Shown piece after piece: positions 16,634 to 25,000 of a DNA stretch of 64,000 nucleotides (positions within the stretch are counted from its first letter, which is position 1; each line of letters starts with the position of its first letter). The notes beneath the pieces were generated by a model. The model was given only the letters and a program-made list of their open reading frames with translations, did not search any database and had not been told where the DNA came from. The translations under genes and the position numbers were made by a program. The stretch lies in the NCBI RefSeq assembly GCF_035917275.1, contig NZ_CP108508.1:5208001-5272000 (forward strand), given 5' to 3'. The DNA comes from Streptomyces sp. NBC_01237. Lineage in GTDB: Bacteria; Actinomycetota; Actinomycetes; Streptomycetales; Streptomycetaceae.

Positions 16634-17482
16634 ATGACAAAGCAAACTGTTCTGGTAATCGGCGGCACTGGCAAGACCGGCCGCCGGGTGGTGGCCCGGC
16701 TCCAGGAGCAGGGCGTGGAGGCGCGCGTCGCCTCCCGTTCCTCGGAGATCCCGTTCGACTGGACGGACCCGGGAACCTGGGAGAGGGCCCTCGACGGGGT
16801 CACCGCGGCCTACATCGTTCCGTACGACATCTCGCCCTCGCCGACGCCCGCCCTGGTGGAGCGGGCCGTGGCGAGCGGGGTCCGGCGGCTGGTGCTGCTC
16901 TCGGCCCGCGGCGTGGACGTGCCCGGATACTTCGGCGCCGCGTACGACGGTAACGGGCCCCATGTGCAGAGCGAGGACGCCGTACGGGCCTCCGGGGTGG
17001 AGTGGACGATCCTGCGGCCGGGCTGGTTCGCCCAGAACTTCAGCGAGGGCATCTTCCTCGACGGAGTGACGGGCGGCGAGCTCGCCCTGCCCACCGGGGA
17101 CGGCACCGCCGCGTTCGTCGACGCCGAGGACATCGCGGCGGTGGCCGTCGCCGCGCTGACCGAGGACGGCCATCAGGGCCAGGTGTACGAACTGTCCGGC
17201 ACCCGGGCGCTGGGGATCGCCGATGTCCTCGCGGAGATCGCCGGGGTGACGGGGGTGCGGGCCCGCTATGTCCCCGTGGAGGAGGACGAATTCCGGGCCG
17301 GGCTGGTCGCCCAGGGATTCCCGGCCGAGGAGGCGGAGGTCTGGACCGACGCGCTGAAGCCGATCCGGACGAGCAAGGAGGCCCCGGTCGTCGACGGGGT
17401 ACGGCGCGCGCTCGGCCGGGCACCGCGCGACTTCACCGATTTCGTGCGGGACGCGGCCGCGGGGGGCGCCTGGCAGGTGTGA
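16634..17482 (+). CDS. NmrA-like NAD(P)-binding reductase
   Basis: A 282-residue atypical short-chain dehydrogenase of the NmrA/NAD(P)H-binding group. It begins MTKQTVLVIGGTGKTGRRVV (Rossmann glycine motif GGTGKTG) and has the mid-protein motif EWTILRPGWFAQNF, typical of these proteins. They bind NAD(P) and act as reductases or redox sensors; the substrate is unknown. ATG 16634 aligns with the start of the paralogue at 18692. The two genes flank an AraC-type regulator, suggesting duplication. Not obviously part of the acyl-CoA pathway although operators 3 and 4 lie 180-200 bp upstream. Confidence 0.85.
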   Translation: MTKQTVLVIGGTGKTGRRVVARLQEQGVEARVASRSSEIPFDWTDPGTWERALDGVTAAYIVPYDISPSPTPALVERAVASGVRRLVLLSARGVDVPGYFGAAYDGNGPHVQSEDAVRASGVEWTILRPGWFAQNFSEGIFLDGVTGGELALPTGDGTAAFVDAEDIAAVAVAALTEDGHQGQVYELSGTRALGIADVLAEIAGVTGVRARYVPVEEDEFRAGLVAQGFPAEEAEVWTDALKPIRTSKEAPVVDGVRRALGRAPRDFTDFVRDAAAGGAWQV

Positions 17483-17580
17483 GGGCGGGGGAGCGCGCGG
17501 GAGCAGGGGGCGAACGGCCCTGTGCCCCCGCGCGCCGTCCCGACCCGTCCCGGCCCGTACCAACCGTTTTCTCATCCGGA

Positions 17581-17613
17581 GTGCCCAGTGCCCAGTGCCC
17601 AGTGCCCAGTGCC
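17581..17613. repeat. 7-bp tandem repeat (GTGCCCA)
   Basis: Four perfect GTGCCCA units and a partial fifth in the gap between the NmrA-like gene and the convergent AraC-family gene. Non-coding and likely slippage-prone. Confidence 0.9.
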
Positions 17614-17638
17614 GACCGTTTCCGCATGAGGCGCCCAC

Positions 17639-18589
17639 TCACCCAGCAGGGGCCTTCAGCTCCGGGGGTGCGAGGGAAGCGGCCTCCCGGCGGTATGTGC
17701 TCGGGCTCTCGCCCCGGAGCCGCTTGAACGCCGCGCTGAAGCCGAAGGCGTCCGCGTACCCCACCCGCCGGGCCACGGCCGCCACCGTCAGCTCGGGGCG
17801 GGTCAGCAGGTCGGCGGCCAGGGTCATGCGCCACTCGGTCAGATACGCCACCGGGCCCTCGCCGACCAGTTCCGTGAACCGCTTCGCCAGGGTCGTCCGC
17901 GACACCCCGGCCCGGGTCGCCAGTTCGGCCGTCGTCCACGGGTGGGCCGGGTCCTCGTGCATCGCGCGCAGCGCGGGGCCCGCGACCTCGTCACCCAGCG
18001 CGCGGTACCACTTGGGCGGGTCCGCCTCGGGGCGGTCGAACCAGTCCCGCAGCGTGCAGACCAGCAGCCAGTCCAGCAGCCGGTCGAGCACGATCTGCCG
18101 GCCCGGTCGTGCGCCGGTGATCTGGGCCTCCAGATAGTCGCGCATCGCCGTGCAGTCGTGGTCGTCCGGCACGACGAGCACCGGGGGCAGGACCCGCAGC
18201 AGCCGCTGCGGAACCTCCGCGTGCACGTCGTAGGCGGCGGCCAGCAGGACGGTGGGTCCGGTGAGTTCGTCGTCGGGGGCCGACGCGTCGTCCGGCCGGT
18301 CCTCACGCCAGCGCACCTCCCGCACCGAGGCCCCGGGCCCCGCACTCGTGGCCGGGTCGTCGGTGAAGACGAACGGCGCCGGACCCCGCACGATCGCGGT
18401 CTCACCGAGCCCCACCCGCTGCGGCGCACCGCTCTCCGGCACGATCCACCCGGCACCCCGCAGGGGCACGCACAGGGTCAGATACGCCCCGTCCGTGAAC
18501 CGCAGCGACCATGGCGGCCACAACACCGAACGGCCGAACACCGCACCCTTGCCCCGTACGCCCCGCAACAGCTCATCGAACACGTCCAT
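17639..18589 (-). CDS. AraC family transcriptional regulator
   Basis: A 316-residue regulator. The N-terminal two thirds form a cupin-like effector domain (GAYLTLCVPLRGAGWIVPES). The C-terminus has the AraC pair of helix-turn-helices: ELATRAGVSRTTLAKRF and VAAVARRVGYADAFGFSAAF, followed by SPSTYRR. ATG 18589 gives MDVFDELLRGVRG, a common start in the cupin_6 AraC subgroup. It is divergent from the NmrA-like gene at 18692 with a 102-bp gap, and such regulators usually control a divergent oxidoreductase, so that gene is the likeliest target. Confidence 0.88.
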   Translation of the reverse strand: MDVFDELLRGVRGKGAVFGRSVLWPPWSLRFTDGAYLTLCVPLRGAGWIVPESGAPQRVGLGETAIVRGPAPFVFTDDPATSAGPGASVREVRWREDRPDDASAPDDELTGPTVLLAAAYDVHAEVPQRLLRVLPPVLVVPDDHDCTAMRDYLEAQITGARPGRQIVLDRLLDWLLVCTLRDWFDRPEADPPKWYRALGDEVAGPALRAMHEDPAHPWTTAELATRAGVSRTTLAKRFTELVGEGPVAYLTEWRMTLAADLLTRPELTVAAVARRVGYADAFGFSAAFKRLRGESPSTYRREAASLAPPELKAPAG

Positions 18590-18691
18590 GCTCCCCACCG
18601 TACGCAGCCCCGGCGCCGGTCCGGACGATCGCCTATGTGCCACGGACGGGCGGCCATGGCTGTGGCACCGGCGCCGCGATGGACTTGCCCC

Positions 18692-19573
18692 ATGACAACG
18701 AAGACGAGCACCCACGCCGCGTCCGCCCCCGCCGACATCCTCGTCCTGGGTGCCACCGGCAAGACCGGCCGCCGGGTCGTCCAGCGCCTGCGCGACGCCG
18801 GGACGGCCAGGGTCCGGGCGGCCTCGCGCTCCGGTGAAGTGCGGTTCGACTGGACCCTCCCGGACACCTGGGAGCCCGCACTGTCCGGGGCGTCGGCCGT
18901 CTATCTCGTCGCACCCGACGACCCGTCCCCGGTAAGGGAGTTCGTCACCCGGGCGACGGTCGCGGGCGTACGCCGCTTCGTCGCCCTGTCCGGCCACGGC
19001 ATCGACAAGGCCGGGGGCGGCTTCGACGAGGCCGGGGGAGGCTTCGGCCGGGGAATGGCGGCAGGCGAGACGGCGGTACGCGAGTCCGGGGCCGAGTGGA
19101 CGATCCTCAGGCCCAGCAACTTCTTCCAGAACTTCGACGAGGACCTCTGGCTGGCCCCGCTGCGGGCCGGCCGGCTCGGACTGCCGATCGGCGCGATGCC
19201 CGAGCCGTTCGTCGATGTGGACGACGTGGCGGAGGTGGCGGTGGCCGTCCTCACCCAGGGCGGCCACGCCGGCCGGATCCATGAACTGACCGGCCCCCGC
19301 GCGCTCACCTTCGCCGAGGCCACGGAGACGATCGCCCGCGCCGCCGGACGGGCCATCCGCTACGAGGAGTTGACCCCCGACGCCTACCGCTCGGAACTGC
19401 TCACCGAGGGCTGGCCCGAGGCCGCCGCCGACGCGCTGGGCGCCATGTTCGCCCTGCACCGGGCAGGCCGTTCGGCGGATGTCACCAATGGCGTACGGGA
19501 GGTACTCGGCCGCGCACCGTCGGACCTGGAAACCTGGGCCCGCCGCATCGCGGCCAAGGGCACCTGGGCGTAA
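18692..19573 (+). CDS. NmrA-like NAD(P)-binding reductase (paralogue)
   Basis: A 293-residue paralogue of the 16634 protein. Shared features are LGATGKTGRRVVQRL, RFVALSGHGID and AEWTILRPSNFFQNFDEDL. A short insertion after the fourth strand is Gly-rich (KAGGGFDEAGGGFGRG), with a repeated GGGF unit. ATG 18692 is chosen because it places the Rossmann motif at the usual distance. Divergent from the AraC regulator, and probably its target. The physiological substrate is unknown; relatives include quinone or electrophile reductases. Confidence 0.87.
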   Translation: MTTKTSTHAASAPADILVLGATGKTGRRVVQRLRDAGTARVRAASRSGEVRFDWTLPDTWEPALSGASAVYLVAPDDPSPVREFVTRATVAGVRRFVALSGHGIDKAGGGFDEAGGGFGRGMAAGETAVRESGAEWTILRPSNFFQNFDEDLWLAPLRAGRLGLPIGAMPEPFVDVDDVAEVAVAVLTQGGHAGRIHELTGPRALTFAEATETIARAAGRAIRYEELTPDAYRSELLTEGWPEAAADALGAMFALHRAGRSADVTNGVREVLGRAPSDLETWARRIAAKGTWA

Positions 19574-19860
19574 CCGGTCCGGGACGGGCGGGCCGCCGCA
19601 GCGAGCGCGGACCGCGCCGCCTGCCGTGCCGACCGCCGGGCCGGGCCGGGCCTGCCCAGGCGTGCGAGACGCCGAATGCGGAAGCGATTCATTCCGCGTC
19701 ATCCCAAAGGGTGAATGATTCATGCAATGGCGACTGTCGATGATATGCCCCGCAGGTATTCCCGGAGATTCCTGACTTCCGTGTGTGTGTTTCGCAAGAG
19801 GGGGTGCGATAACGTTCCCCGGCGGAACGGCAGGCGTCGGGGGAAAGGCGGGGGATATTC

Positions 19861-20325
19861 GTGCAATATTCGGCCCAGTGGCAGAAATTGTTCGAACAGG
19901 CGGAGCGGTCCAGAACTCCCGGGTCCGAAGAGGCGACGCCGCGAATGTCCCGTGCCCCGGTCGGCTCCGACGGGCCGAGGAGTATTCCGGTCCGTCCGGG
20001 CGAGGGTGGTGCGGGAGGTCTGCGGCACAGCGGCGGACCCTGGACCAGGGCCTCGGGTGCGGCTGACACCTTGCGGATCAGCACCGAACGGAGTCGCCGC
20101 AGACTTGGACCCGCGCACGAGGGCATCGCCGCCGGAGCGAGGGGGCTCTCGTCCGCGGCCGCACTCAAGTCCGTCCGGGAATCCTGGGAGGAGCGACTGG
20201 CCGGAGTGCGGGGCGAGTGTGGCTGTCTGAAGGCAGTGCTGCTCAGGGTCGCCAAGGAGATGGGCGAAACCGACGTCGCTGTGGACCGTTCCTTCGGCGC
20301 GGTGGCGGAGGGCGGGCGCCGGTGA
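19861..20325 (+). CDS. WXG100-like/ESX-type small helical protein upstream of a DUF1023 hydrolase
   Basis: A 154-residue protein starting at GTG 19861. The N-terminal 60 residues are polar, Gly/Pro-rich and poorly structured. Residues about 68-145 look like a two-helix hairpin with heptad spacing (RISTERSRRRLGPAHEG, then SWEERLAGVRGECGCLKAV). In Streptomyces a small helical WXG-like protein often directly precedes a DUF1023 alpha/beta hydrolase, and its stop overlaps that gene here (GTGA), so the two are coupled. There is no signal peptide; export, if any, would need a type VII-like route. Assignment to the WXG100 superfamily is by size, helical look and context only. Confidence 0.6.
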   Translation: MQYSAQWQKLFEQAERSRTPGSEEATPRMSRAPVGSDGPRSIPVRPGEGGAGGLRHSGGPWTRASGAADTLRISTERSRRRLGPAHEGIAAGARGLSSAAALKSVRESWEERLAGVRGECGCLKAVLLRVAKEMGETDVAVDRSFGAVAEGGRR

Positions 20326-22124
20326 CCGGCGCCGCTCTGACCTGGCAGCTTCTGCGGGACCTGGAGCCATCGGAGTTCGAGACCGCGGGAGACGGCTGGC
20401 ACGAGGTCTCGGGCCGTGCCGATTCCGACCGGGTGAAGACCGACAGGGTGATGACGGCGGGCCTGAGGGAAACACAGCAGGGCGAGGCGGCGAACGGGGC
20501 CCTGGCACGGTTGGAGCGGCTGAGCCGGAACTTTCAGTACATCCACACCGAAGCGGGCCTCATCCGTACGGCATTGAACGGTCTCGCCGCCGAATTGGCC
20601 GTGCCGCGCAAACAACTCCTCGAAGCCCTGGAGGATGCGCGGAGCCTCAAGTTCACCGTCCACGAGGATGGTTCGGTCAGCTATCCGGCGGCCGTCGGTG
20701 AAACCCTGCTGGGGGAGGAGGAGGCGCCGGCGGGAACGGCTCGGGGCAGTGGGCGATTGCCGCTGGAAGCGCCCGGCCCGAACGAGCGGCCCGGACTTCC
20801 GGCAGGCCGATTCCTGCCCAATCCGCATGCGGCGAAAGCGCAGGGCATCGCGGACGGCATTGCACGGGCGGTCCGGTCGGCAGTCGAGATCGACGGCCGG
20901 TACGCGACGGCACTCGGCAAACTCGGAGCAGCCCGGGGCCTCGACGTCACCGAGGCGACGATGGACGACGTGTTCCGCGACACGGCGGTGGTGCGCACCA
21001 CCGCCGGCACCTATCTCGGTCACGGCATTCCGTGGGATCGAACTCCCGCCGAGCGCAAGGAATGGTGGGACGCCCTGACGGAGGAGCAGCGCCAGGAGTA
21101 CCTGGAGGTGGCCCCGGATCTGGTCGGCAACCTGGACGGCGTTCCGGCAGTGGCGAGGGACGAGGCGAACCGAAACCATCTGCCGGTGCTGATCAGCGAT
21201 TTGGAGCAGCGGGGCGGCGAGGCGGCCCGGACGAAACTGGACGCGCTCCGAGAACTCCGGGACAAACTGAACGAGCCCACCAAGGTGCCGATGTATCTCT
21301 TGGGTATCGGGGACGAAGGCAATGGGCGCGCCATCGTGGCGTACGGAAATCCGGATACATCGCGGAACGTGTCGACGTACGTCCCTGGGCTGGGGACCAA
21401 GCTGGACAAGGATTTCGTCGATGACACCTTGAAGCGAGGCATGGACACCGCCAAAGGTGCGAGGAAGTTCGATGCGTCCAGTGCGGCCATTGTGTGGCTC
21501 GGCTACGACGCACCGCAGCACGTGGACGTCATGGGCAAGGGCGACGCGGAGAAGGGAGCCCCGGCCTACAACAGCTTTATGCGCGGGCTGGAGGCCACCA
21601 ACGAGAGCGAGGACCCTCACTTGACCGCGATCGGTCACTCCTACGGCTCGCTCACGGTGGGCACTGCGGCGCAGAGAGTCGGAGGCATTCCCGGCGCGGA
21701 TGACATCATCCTGCTCGGCAGCCCGGGTACCGGGGTCGGCAAGGCTGCGGATCTGGGAGTGGGCAAGGAGCACGTGTTCGTCGGAGCGGCCGACAACGAT
21801 CCGGTGACCAAGCTCCCCGCTAAGCAACAGAGCGTGTTGGCCGCCCCGGCGCTGGTTCCGGGAGGCCCTCTGCTCACATACGTGGCCGGTGACATCGCGG
21901 ATCGCCGGGACGACGACCTGTACTTCGGCAAGGACCCGGCGAGCGCGGCATACGGCGCCAGACGCTTCGAGGTCGATGACGGACCCCGGCCCATCCGTGA
22001 CCTGGGCGGGTTCGACGCCCATTCCCAGTACTTCACACCGGAGAAGGACGACGTGTCCGCCCGAAACATTGCCCTGATCGTGTCGGGGAATTCCGAAGAG
22101 ATCAAGACGGAGGAGTGGCGGTGA
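20322..22124 (+). CDS. DUF1023 alpha/beta hydrolase
   Basis: A 600-residue protein starting by GTGA overlap. The N-terminal 230 residues are helical, including a WXG-like segment (TWQLLRDLEPSEF) that may continue the partnership with the preceding protein. The C-terminal 300 residues are an alpha/beta-hydrolase fold of the DUF1023 type, with the nucleophile elbow IGHSYGSLTVG (GxSxG, Ser nucleophile), an upstream AIVWLGYDAP and a late DAHSQYF supplying a probable catalytic histidine. Family members are predicted esterases or lipases often found next to WXG-like proteins and lipoproteins. The substrate is unknown. There is no signal peptide. Confidence 0.88.
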   Translation: MTGAALTWQLLRDLEPSEFETAGDGWHEVSGRADSDRVKTDRVMTAGLRETQQGEAANGALARLERLSRNFQYIHTEAGLIRTALNGLAAELAVPRKQLLEALEDARSLKFTVHEDGSVSYPAAVGETLLGEEEAPAGTARGSGRLPLEAPGPNERPGLPAGRFLPNPHAAKAQGIADGIARAVRSAVEIDGRYATALGKLGAARGLDVTEATMDDVFRDTAVVRTTAGTYLGHGIPWDRTPAERKEWWDALTEEQRQEYLEVAPDLVGNLDGVPAVARDEANRNHLPVLISDLEQRGGEAARTKLDALRELRDKLNEPTKVPMYLLGIGDEGNGRAIVAYGNPDTSRNVSTYVPGLGTKLDKDFVDDTLKRGMDTAKGARKFDASSAAIVWLGYDAPQHVDVMGKGDAEKGAPAYNSFMRGLEATNESEDPHLTAIGHSYGSLTVGTAAQRVGGIPGADDIILLGSPGTGVGKAADLGVGKEHVFVGAADNDPVTKLPAKQQSVLAAPALVPGGPLLTYVAGDIADRRDDDLYFGKDPASAAYGARRFEVDDGPRPIRDLGGFDAHSQYFTPEKDDVSARNIALIVSGNSEEIKTEEWR

Positions 22125-22693
22125 ACCGATTGGTGAAGTCAGCTCCGCCCCTGCTCCTGGCCGGCGTGCTGCTCGCGGGATGTGGAGTGGGGAACAAAGG
22201 GGGTGAGGGTGCCATGAATATGCAAGAAGCTGCGGAACACTCGGATGCCATGTTGGACGCGACACTCGGGGCCATCAAGCCGGAGGTTCAGTGGGCGCAT
22301 GACGACACGACGGAGGGGAGCTGCGACCTGACCCGTCGCCGGACGGTGATGACGATCATCTCCGAGGAACGTCGCGGCAGCTTTCTCGGCATGGTGGAGC
22401 GGTTCTGGAAGAGGAGTGGCTACAAGATTATTTCGGTGAATCCCAGTAAGGAATACCCCGCGATTTTTGCCAGGACACCGAAAGGGTTCGGTATCAATGT
22501 CGAGATCGCGGACAAGGGGCAGGCGTACTTCGAGGTCAACACCCCGTGCGTGGCGAAGTCGGAGGTCGCGGCTCCCGCGGCCGCGCCCAACGGGCCCGCC
22601 TACGAGGGCGTCGAGGTTCCGCGTCCCAACGTGCGTTCCGACTTCTGGTCCGTCGGAACGCCTGTGCCCGCGTCGACGCCTCCCACCGGCTGA
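22121..22693 (+). CDS. Lipoprotein, third gene of the DUF1023 operon
   Basis: A 190-residue secreted lipoprotein. The N-terminus VNRLVKSAPPLLLAGVLLAG is a signal peptide followed at once by Cys, giving the lipobox LLAGC. GTG 22121 is chosen because GGAGG precedes it and it overlaps the hydrolase stop (GTGA). The mature part has a conserved-looking core (CDLTRRRTVMTIISEERRG, then GYKIISVNPSKEYPAIFA) typical of actinobacterial lipoproteins of unknown function linked to DUF1023 genes. It is probably anchored outside the membrane and functionally tied to the two preceding proteins. Confidence 0.83.
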   Translation: MNRLVKSAPPLLLAGVLLAGCGVGNKGGEGAMNMQEAAEHSDAMLDATLGAIKPEVQWAHDDTTEGSCDLTRRRTVMTIISEERRGSFLGMVERFWKRSGYKIISVNPSKEYPAIFARTPKGFGINVEIADKGQAYFEVNTPCVAKSEVAAPAAAPNGPAYEGVEVPRPNVRSDFWSVGTPVPASTPPTG

Positions 22694-22730
22694 TCCGACG
22701 GCCGGACGAAGGTCGCGGGCAAGCCGCCGC

Positions 22731-23891
22731 TCAGTGCGCTCGGGCCACCCTCTTGGCGATCTTCTCCGCGTCCAGGGCCATTTCGCGGAGCATGCCGCTG
22801 ATCGGGTTGGTGAAGCCGGTGAAGTACAGGCCGGGCGCCTGCTTCGGGGTGCGGCCTCCGTGTGTCACCGGGCGGCCGCGTGCGTCGAGTACGTCCAGGT
22901 GGCCGACCAGGTCCTCCAGGGCCCGCCGGTAGCCGGTTGCCGCGATCACCGCGTCCGGGGTGATCCGGGTGCCGTCGGCCAGGATCACCGTGTCCTGGTC
23001 GAAGGACTCCACCGTCGCCACCGGGGCCACCCGGCCCTTCTTCACCGCGTTGATCAGCCCCACGTCCTGGACCGGGATCGCCCCTTCCTTGACCCGTGAG
23101 TACAGGCCGGTGGTCGGGCGCGGCAGCCCCTGGGCGGCGAGGTCGGGGACGGCGATCCGGGACATCAGGCGGCCCGCCCGGTCGACGAGCCGGACCGGCA
23201 GGCGGCGTACGAGGATGCCGGTCGACTGCGCGGGCCAGCCCGCGGTGGAGCGGCGCACGATGTGCGGAACGGTGCGTACCGCGATCCGTACCCGGGAAGC
23301 GCCCCCCTCCACCAGGTCCACGGCGATCTCCGCCCCCGTGTTGCCGATGCCGACGACCAGGACGTCCTTGCCCGCGTACGGGGCCGGGTTGCGGTACTCA
23401 GAGGCGTGCGTCAACTCCCCGGTGAACGTGTCGCGGCCCGGCCAGTCGGGGGTGCGCGGGGTGTGGTTGTAGCCGGTGGCGACGACGACCGCCCGGCCGG
23501 TCAGCACCCGGCCGCCGGTGGCGGTGAGCTGCCAGCCGGTGCCGTCGGCGGTCCGGTCGATCCGGGACACCTCGACGCCCGTCACCACCTCCAGCTCGTG
23601 GTGTTCGACGTACTTCTCCAGGTACCGCACCACGTCGTCCCGGGACACCCACCGTCCGAACCGGCGCGGCATGGCCAGCCCCGGCAGGGCGGACCGGCGG
23701 CGGGTGGTGTGCAGATGCAGCCGGTCGTAGTGGCGGCGCCAGGACGCGCCGACGTTCTCCGACTTCTCCAGCACCACCGTCCGCACTCCCCGGGCGCGCA
23801 GGGCGGCAGCGGCGGCGAGGCCGCCTGGGCCGCCGCCGATGACGTAGACGGGCCTGGTGGAGGGGCCGGAGAGGAGAGCGCGGTCGGACAT
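22731..23891 (-). CDS. Flavin-containing monooxygenase-like FAD/NADPH oxidoreductase
   Basis: A 386-residue protein with two dinucleotide-binding motifs: YVIGGGPGGLAAAAALRARG at the N-terminus for FAD and VLVVGIGNTGAEIAVDL in the middle for NADPH. Between them FTGELTHASEY fits the FMO/Baeyer-Villiger signature FxGxxxHxxx(Y/W). A monooxygenase acting on a soft nucleophile or ketone is likely from the family; the substrate is unknown. Its start is 158 bp from the divergent DoxX gene. The gap holds a palindrome (23928-23941) nearer to this gene and regulon operator 5 nearer to the DoxX gene. Confidence 0.88.
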   Translation of the reverse strand: MSDRALLSGPSTRPVYVIGGGPGGLAAAAALRARGVRTVVLEKSENVGASWRRHYDRLHLHTTRRRSALPGLAMPRRFGRWVSRDDVVRYLEKYVEHHELEVVTGVEVSRIDRTADGTGWQLTATGGRVLTGRAVVVATGYNHTPRTPDWPGRDTFTGELTHASEYRNPAPYAGKDVLVVGIGNTGAEIAVDLVEGGASRVRIAVRTVPHIVRRSTAGWPAQSTGILVRRLPVRLVDRAGRLMSRIAVPDLAAQGLPRPTTGLYSRVKEGAIPVQDVGLINAVKKGRVAPVATVESFDQDTVILADGTRITPDAVIAATGYRRALEDLVGHLDVLDARGRPVTHGGRTPKQAPGLYFTGFTNPISGMLREMALDAEKIAKRVARAH

Positions 23892-23927
23892 GCTTCGGAG
23901 CGTAATAGCGGGATTTGTTGTTGGGTC

Positions 23928-23941
23928 TCGGTCAAGACCGA
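23928..23941. promoter_or_regulatory. Palindrome TCGGTC-AA-GACCGA upstream of the FMO-like gene
   Basis: A perfect inverted repeat with 6-base arms and a 2-base spacer, 36 bp upstream of the FMO-like start. It differs in sequence from the CTGACG regulon sites, so it would bind another regulator. Confidence 0.5.
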
Positions 23942-24009
23942 AATCGATTGCGAATTGATCACGGGGACCCGTGCACGCCTCTTGCGTACTGCCGTCGCCA
24001 TCGGGTGAA

Positions 24010-24024
24010 CTGACGTACCGTCAG
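24010..24024. promoter_or_regulatory. Regulon operator 5 (CTGACGTACCGTCAG)
   Basis: Perfect palindrome with a central TAC, 24 bp upstream of the DoxX start. The extended flanks (GAA before, ATT after) match the other operators. Confidence 0.87.
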
Positions 24025-24048
24025 ATTTGGCGACCGGGAGGGACCCCG

Positions 24049-24501
24049 ATGCAGACCATCTGGCTCGGCGGCGCGGAATGGCTCGCCGTTCTCCGTATAG
24101 GGCTCGGCCTGTGGTGGCTGGAGAGCTGGCGGCACAAGGACAAGAAGGGCTGGTTCGAGCGCGGTACGGGCATCGCCTGGGCGGCCGACGTCGCGGGCAA
24201 GCACCGGTGGCCCGTGGTGCGCACCGGCTTCCGGCGGATCGTCGAGCCCCGGCCCAAGGCGATGGCGTACCTCGTCGTGTACGCCGAACTCGCCCTGGGG
24301 CTCGGGCTGATCACCGGGTTGCTCACTCCGGTCGCTCTCGTCGCCGGGCTCCTGCTCAACCTGCTCTACCTCGTCCTGATGATCCACGACTGGGCCGAGC
24401 AGGGGCAGAACGCCATGATGGCGCTCATCTCGCTCGTCGCCCTGTTCGCCATGTCCTGGCAGACGTGGTCGCTCGACGCCGCGATCGGACTCTTCCTGTG
24501 A
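24049..24501 (+). CDS. DoxX family membrane protein
   Basis: A 150-residue protein with four hydrophobic segments (for example AYLVVYAELALGLGLITGLL), matching the DoxX family of small quinone- or thiosulfate-oxidation-associated and redox membrane proteins. GGGAGG precedes ATG 24049 at a normal distance. Operator 5 lies directly upstream, so it belongs to the catabolic regulon, and its stop overlaps the DUF35 gene, with which it forms a two-gene operon. Its biochemical role in acyl-CoA catabolism is not known. Confidence 0.82.
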   Translation: MQTIWLGGAEWLAVLRIGLGLWWLESWRHKDKKGWFERGTGIAWAADVAGKHRWPVVRTGFRRIVEPRPKAMAYLVVYAELALGLGLITGLLTPVALVAGLLLNLLYLVLMIHDWAEQGQNAMMALISLVALFAMSWQTWSLDAAIGLFL

Positions 24502-24911
24502 CGGCCGCGACCCGCTACGACCTGCCGGAACCCGACGCCTTCACCCGTCGCTACTGGGACGCCGCCGCCGAGGGGCAGTTGCTCCTGCGCCGCTGCGGCG
24601 CCTGCGGGCGCGCCCACCACTACCCGCGCGAGTTCTGTCCGCACTGCTGGAGCGAGGACGTGACCTGGGAGCGGGCGAGCGGCCGGGCCACTCTCTACAC
24701 ATGGTCCGTCGTCCACCGCAACGACCTGCCGCCCTTCGGCACCCGCGTCCCGTACGTGGCGGCCGTCGTCGACCTGGCCGAGGGGCCTCGGATGATGACG
24801 GAGATCGTGAACTGCGAGGAAGCGGATCTGGCCATCGGGATGGAGCTACGGGTCACCTTCCGGCAGGAGGAGGGCGAGGAGGCCGTACCGGTGTTCCGGG
24901 CCCGGCGCTGA
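24498..24911 (+). CDS. DUF35 OB-fold/zinc-ribbon protein
   Basis: A 137-residue protein with a rubredoxin-like zinc ribbon formed by C33/C36 and C47/C50 (RRCGACGR, FCPHCW), followed by an OB-fold (ATLYTWSVVHRNDLPPFG, PYVAAVVDLAEGPRM). Proteins of this family bind acyl-CoA and associate with SCP2-thiolase-like partners; in steroid side-chain catabolism the ChsH2 DUF35 domain is required by the aldolase Ltp2. The nearest thiolase-like gene (27518-28699) is not adjacent but lies in the same regulon and could be the partner. The start overlaps the DoxX stop (GTGA). Confidence 0.87.
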   Translation: MTAATRYDLPEPDAFTRRYWDAAAEGQLLLRRCGACGRAHHYPREFCPHCWSEDVTWERASGRATLYTWSVVHRNDLPPFGTRVPYVAAVVDLAEGPRMMTEIVNCEEADLAIGMELRVTFRQEEGEEAVPVFRARR

Positions 24912-25000
24912 CGCGGGGCCGCTCGCCGCGCCACCCGGGTGCCGAAGAGGCGAGCTGCCGGGGTTCGGCATCCGCGAACCACGGACCGCTGAGGTCTCGA

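Noticed and set aside
13794..16640. A 948-codon minus-strand frame overlapping the acyl-CoA synthetase
   Set aside because: Same strand but a different frame; only the 14120-16348 frame has CoA-binding and ATP-grasp motifs.
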